Origin: Actinomycetota bacterium
GTDB lineage: Bacteria; Actinomycetota; Thermoleophilia; Gaiellales; Gaiellaceae
Direction: 5' to 3'
NCBI GenBank assembly: GCA_013812265.1
Contig: JACCTQ010000250.1
Location: 1 to 8,255, forward strand
DNA: 8,255 bases
Of this stretch, positions 5,570-8,255 are shown one piece after another; within the stretch, counting starts at the first letter, position 1, and each line of letters starts with the position of its first letter. The position numbers and the translations under genes are program-made. The notes under the pieces are model-generated. The model saw nothing but the letters and a program-made list of their open reading frames with translations. It did no database searches and was not told the DNA's origin.

Positions 5570-6648
5570 TGCGGGGGCAAACCTTTCCCGAACCAGTGCG
5601 GGAGCGGAAGAACATCTTTCGCATCGCGCGGAGGGGACACTCTGGCGACGAAGATCAGCTAACCGAACTGCTCGCGTTCCTTTTCCAGCAGGAGCCGGGG
5701 CTACTTGCCACGTGGCTCCGCGCGATCGGGGTCCACGTCGAGGTATCCGAGTGGCATCTTCGCACGCAGCAACCGATCGCCAACGGTCGCCTCGATCTGG
5801 AGCTCTCGGTACCTGGCCGCGCCCTCGCTGTTGTCGAGTCGAAACTCGGCACGACCACCGACTTCTCGCAGATTACGAAGTACATCCGCTATGCGAAGAC
5901 CGTCGCGGGAGATGAGCTGCGCGCCATTGTCCTCTTGACGCAGAGCCACGAGCCGTGGCCGGTCGGCGTCGAGGAAGAGGCCGGCGAAGACATACGCCTC
6001 ATCCTTTGCCGGTGGCAGAAGCTTGGTGATGTGATACGCGAACACGGGGATGTTCTGGGCCAGGACTTTGTCGAAATGCTTGAAGGGGAGGGACTGGTGA
6101 CTCCAGCGCCTTTGACGACTGATGACTGGATGGCCTGGCATCGAGGGAGCGAAGTTTTGAGCCGTATCTGGACGCTGCTTAACGAGTTGCGCGCAGTGCT
6201 GGAGACGTCGGCGCCTGCGTTCAAGTCTGCGAGCTGGGGCGTGGGAACGGGATGGATTTACCGTACGCTCATGTTCGAGGACGTTCATCTCGGGCTCGGC
6301 TTCGCGCCGAATTTCCACGGGCTTGCAACCGGGCTAGCACTCAAGAGCGGAACCGTGCCGACGCACCTCGGCGACGACCCTCTTGTCTTCTCCTTCATCT
6401 ACGATCCGGCGCTCCCAGGCGTTGACTGTAGGCAGGCTGCCGAGGCCGCAATTTCGCGGGCGTCGGCGCGATTGCTCGTGACGGGTTGGAGTCAATATCC
6501 GATCCGCGTGGAGCGAGCGGCCGACATCCTCCAGGCACCCCACTTCGATCAGCAACTAGGCGAAGCCGCACGGTTCGTCGTTGAGACCGCCGCGCTTTTT
6601 CAACGGGTGGGCTACGCCGCGAACGTACCCATCGCGATACAGGAGTAG
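5569..6648 (+). CDS. PD-(D/E)XK nuclease superfamily protein
   Basis: The 359-residue product has an N-terminal PD-(D/E)XK-like core: an acidic helix GDEDQLTELLAFLFQ (residues 26-40, Glu28/Glu33), then GRLDLEL (Asp76), then AVVESKLG (Glu90, Lys92), the D...ExK catalytic pattern, followed by the helix TDFSQITKYIRYAKTV. Residues about 115-150 complete the fold (LRAIVLLTQSHEPWP, IRLILCRWQKL). The C-terminal 200 residues resemble no domain I recognise and may recognise target or partner. The most likely start is GTG 5569, which shares the G of the upstream TAG; GTG 5596 would remove nine residues and is also possible. The 3' half appears less GC-biased than its neighbours, with more TTT and TTG codons, which would fit acquisition by transfer. 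The small acidic gene follows after 6 bases, so the pair is one unit. Confidence 0.75.
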   Translation: MRGQTFPEPVRERKNIFRIARRGHSGDEDQLTELLAFLFQQEPGLLATWLRAIGVHVEVSEWHLRTQQPIANGRLDLELSVPGRALAVVESKLGTTTDFSQITKYIRYAKTVAGDELRAIVLLTQSHEPWPVGVEEEAGEDIRLILCRWQKLGDVIREHGDVLGQDFVEMLEGEGLVTPAPLTTDDWMAWHRGSEVLSRIWTLLNELRAVLETSAPAFKSASWGVGTGWIYRTLMFEDVHLGLGFAPNFHGLATGLALKSGTVPTHLGDDPLVFSFIYDPALPGVDCRQAAEAAISRASARLLVTGWSQYPIRVERAADILQAPHFDQQLGEAARFVVETAALFQRVGYAANVPIAIQE

Positions 6649-6654
6649 CGACCC

Positions 6655-6999
6655 ATGGGATTCTCGATCTGGCTGGCGGACGACCCAGAGCTGGAAGACG
6701 ACGCGCCTGCGTCGGATCTGCCGGGCTTTTCCCTCAACTTTCCCACCATGCGCGACTTCCAACACGAGATGCGCGCTCAGGGGATGTTCGCAGATCGCGT
6801 GGAGGAGTCCGGAATCCCAGCCGGCAGCTTCAATTTCAGCGACGGCATCCTTGTGCCCGCGGAACGGCTCGAGCAGGCGCTAGCGGTTGCACGCGACGAG
6901 CCGATGACCTTCGACGACCTCGAGGGCCGCGAGCTGTGGTCGAAATGGCTCGAGTTCCTGCGCCTAGGGACCGAGCACGGCGGAATCGTCGTTTACTGA
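6655..6999 (+). CDS. Small acidic protein paired with the nuclease
   Basis: I do not recognise this 114-residue protein. It begins MGFSIWLADDPELEDDAPAS and contains LPGFSLNFPTMRDFQHEMRA, GSFNFSDGILVPAERLEQAL, and a C-terminal DLEGRELWSKWLEFLRLGTE. It is strongly acidic, has no signal peptide or membrane helix, and looks like a compact alpha/beta cytoplasmic protein. ATG 6655 lies 6 bases after the nuclease stop and is preceded by AGGAG at 6641-6645 within the end of the nuclease gene, a good ribosome-binding site with slightly long spacing. The tight coupling to a nuclease and the acidic charge make it a candidate inhibitor, immunity or accessory protein. No motif proves this. Confidence 0.7.
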   Translation: MGFSIWLADDPELEDDAPASDLPGFSLNFPTMRDFQHEMRAQGMFADRVEESGIPAGSFNFSDGILVPAERLEQALAVARDEPMTFDDLEGRELWSKWLEFLRLGTEHGGIVVY

Positions 7000-7003
7000 T
7001 GGA

Positions 7004-7720
7004 ATGCGGCACCAGCGCACCGATGACAAGCCGGCGACTCGGTGGCCGCTATCTGACCCCGAGCGGCTGCAGGTAGGCGCATTGGCGCACGGGGTTTTTC
7101 CGCAAGGACGCTTGCGAGCAGCTGGGAGGCCGCCAATGGCTTTCCGCCGGAGGTGCAGGCGGTGTTCGATGGCTCGCCCTCCGAGGAGCGCCAGGGCTTG
7201 GAGATGCTCCTCGGCACCCCGGAGCACCTTGTCGCTCTGCCGGGTGGGTCGCGTGCCTCGCAGACTGACCTGTCGTGCTGGCACGCGCTAGCGACGGGCT
7301 CGCAGCACTCGCTGTCGAGGGGAAGGTGGCAGAGCCGTTCGGCAGCCTCGTGCGCGACTGGCTGGCGCCGAAGCCTTCGGCGGTCGACGGAGAACCCGAC
7401 ATCCCGCCGAGCGAGGGTAGGCGCGAGCGGATTGCCTTTCTCTCCTCAAGCCTCGGCCTGACTACCACCGACGTGGCCGATGTGAGATATCAACTTGTAC
7501 ACCGGACTGTTTCGGCCCTCATCGAGGCACGCCGGTTTGCCGCTTGATGCTCGTGCATTCGTTCGGCACGACTGGAGAATGGTTCAACGATTACGAGGGT
7601 TTCGCTGCCTTGCTTGGCGCGGAGGCGAAGCGTGATGCGCTGGTGGAGGCTCGAAGCCGCGACGGCCTTCGCCTCTATTTCGGCTGGGTGAATGGCGACG
7701 GCCGCCACCTGACCGCGTAG
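7004..7720 (+). pseudogene. Frameshifted DUF6946-like gene (about 230 codons)
   Basis: Four consecutive pieces in different frames read as one protein. Piece A from 7004 (frame 2) gives RWPLSDPERLQVGALA. Piece B, about 7096-7272 (frame 1), gives LASSWEAANGFPPEVQAVF and ends ...GGSRASQTDL. Piece C, 7275-7544 (frame 3), gives VLARASDGLAALAVEGKVAE and ends with HRTVSALIEARRFAA and a TGA. Piece D, 7547-7720 (frame 2), gives MLVHSFGTTGEWFNDYEGFA and RLYFGWVNGDG. B to C breaks between CTG and GTG at 7273-7274, where TC stands for an expected TTC (Phe): a one-base deletion. The whole resembles DUF6946-type proteins from actinobacteria as I remember them. The D...ExK arrangement (TD, VEGK) suggests a nuclease-like fold. 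The gene is probably inactive, and it lies directly after the small acidic gene. Sequencing error is the main alternative. Confidence 0.65.
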
Positions 7721-7891
7721 GCCTCGCATCACGGGCGCGGATGCGACGGAATTTCTGCAAGCGCCGTGCCGGCTAGGAGGACCGCAATTCAAGCGTGCCG
7801 CCCGTTGAAGGTTAGCTCCGCGCAGTGCAAACTAGCCAGGTTGTCCACGCGGAACATCGCTGTCGAGGACGCCGCGAAGCAGGCGCCGGTC
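7721..7891. other. Spacer between the broken gene and the peptidase
   Basis: No gene is seen in this 171-base stretch. The frame of the downstream peptidase stays open back to the TAG at 7718-7720, but the encoded residues upstream of 7892 (ending EDAAKQAPV) do not look like part of the peptidase family. GGAGG at 7776-7780 resembles a ribosome-binding site, yet no convincing gene begins after it. No clear promoter is visible. Confidence 0.5.
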
Positions 7892-8255
7892 GTGGATCCG
7901 CGGGCAAACGCGCTGCGCGAGCGCTTCCACGCCGCGTTCGGCGGCTCCGACGTGCCCGTGCCGGTCGAGTCGGTCGCCGAAGACCTGCTGGGGCTGCAGA
8001 TCGCGGAGGACGACGAGCTCGACTGCTCGGGCGTCCTGCTGCCGGCTCAGCGCCAGATTGTTGTGAACGGTCGCGAGGCGCGCGAGAGCCCGGGGCGCCG
8101 GCGGTTCACGCTCGCTCACGAGCTCGGACACTGGGTCTGTCAGGTGCTCGAAGGCGACACTACGCCGATGTACTGCCGATTCGAGGAGATCGGCGTAAGA
8201 AGGCGCCGCGATCCGCTTGAGAGGGAAGCGAACGTGTTCGCCGCCGAACTTCTCA
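7892..8255 (+). CDS. ImmA/IrrE zinc metallopeptidase, N-terminal part
   Basis: The 121 codons present cover the catalytic domain of an ImmA/IrrE (DUF955) peptidase. The zinc motif is HELGH at 8117-8131 in RFTLAHELGHWV, preceded by the usual LDCSGVLLPAQRQIVVNGRE strand region. The third-ligand helix follows as LEREANVFAAELL, where the sequence ends. Family members cleave an HTH repressor in response to stress or DNA damage, as ImmA does with ImmR and IrrE with DdrO. The GTG at 7892 (VDPRANALRERFHAAF) is chosen because family proteins start near that motif; TTG 7841 would add 17 atypical residues. Ribosome-binding site is weak. The natural partner here is the XRE-like protein at 4982-5569, 2.3 kb upstream on the same strand. 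The missing C-terminal segment is the part seen at window positions 1-116, in compatible frame. Confidence 0.88.
   Translation, partial: MDPRANALRERFHAAFGGSDVPVPVESVAEDLLGLQIAEDDELDCSGVLLPAQRQIVVNGREARESPGRRRFTLAHELGHWVCQVLEGDTTPMYCRFEEIGVRRRRDPLEREANVFAAELL

Noticed and set aside
5701..6318. A 205-codon - strand open frame
   Set aside because: Antisense to the nuclease gene, with no recognisable motif and no ribosome-binding site.
5571..7910. GGGCAAAC near both edges of the nuclease cassette (about 5575 and 7903) as a target-site duplication
   Set aside because: Only 8 bases match, both lie inside coding sequence, and a chance match of that size is not rare in GC-rich DNA; no transposase or terminal inverted repeats are present.

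Overview
The window is GC-rich DNA from an actinobacterium. Dense genes, GTG and TTG starts, and a tandem class III cyclase of the kind common in soil Actinomycetota (Thermoleophilia-like lineages) point that way; the lineage is an inference. There are no rRNA, tRNA, CRISPR, transposase, integrase or replication genes.

Layout. 1-116 is the tail of an ImmA/IrrE metallopeptidase gene. 117-704 has no confident gene, only hairpins and a possible membrane-protein remnant. 705-1495 is a complete type II toxin-antitoxin module: a RHH plus DUF433-like antitoxin and a DUF5615/VapC45-type PIN-like toxin that starts at TTG in a 4-base overlap. It converges on a leftward pair, a DUF3800 protein (2297-1563) behind a two-domain nucleotide cyclase homologue (3437-2355). 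A 125-base divergent intergenic region separates the cyclase from a rightward run: ARPP-1/DUF6569 protein (3563-4435), ECF sigma factor (4468-4989), an XRE-like HTH protein overlapping it (4982-5569), a PD-(D/E)XK nuclease-like protein that starts on the HTH stop codon (5569-6648), and a small acidic protein (6655-6999). A multiply frameshifted gene follows (about 7004-7720), best explained as a dead DUF6946-like protein. The N-terminal part of an ImmA/IrrE metallopeptidase (7892-8255) runs off the end.

How the genes may work together. Sigma factor, HTH protein and ImmA/IrrE peptidase look like a regulatory set in which a protease could relieve a DNA-binding regulator, as in ImmR/ImmA and DdrO/IrrE. 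Here a block of about 2.3 kb (nuclease, small acidic partner, broken DUF6946-like gene) lies between HTH protein and peptidase. The block looks like an accessory cassette, and with the TA module and the DUF3800 gene it gives the region the character of a defence or conflict island. Both window ends carry complementary parts of an ImmA/IrrE gene, in compatible reading frame if the ends are joined. This could mean a circular or duplicated structure, or chance.
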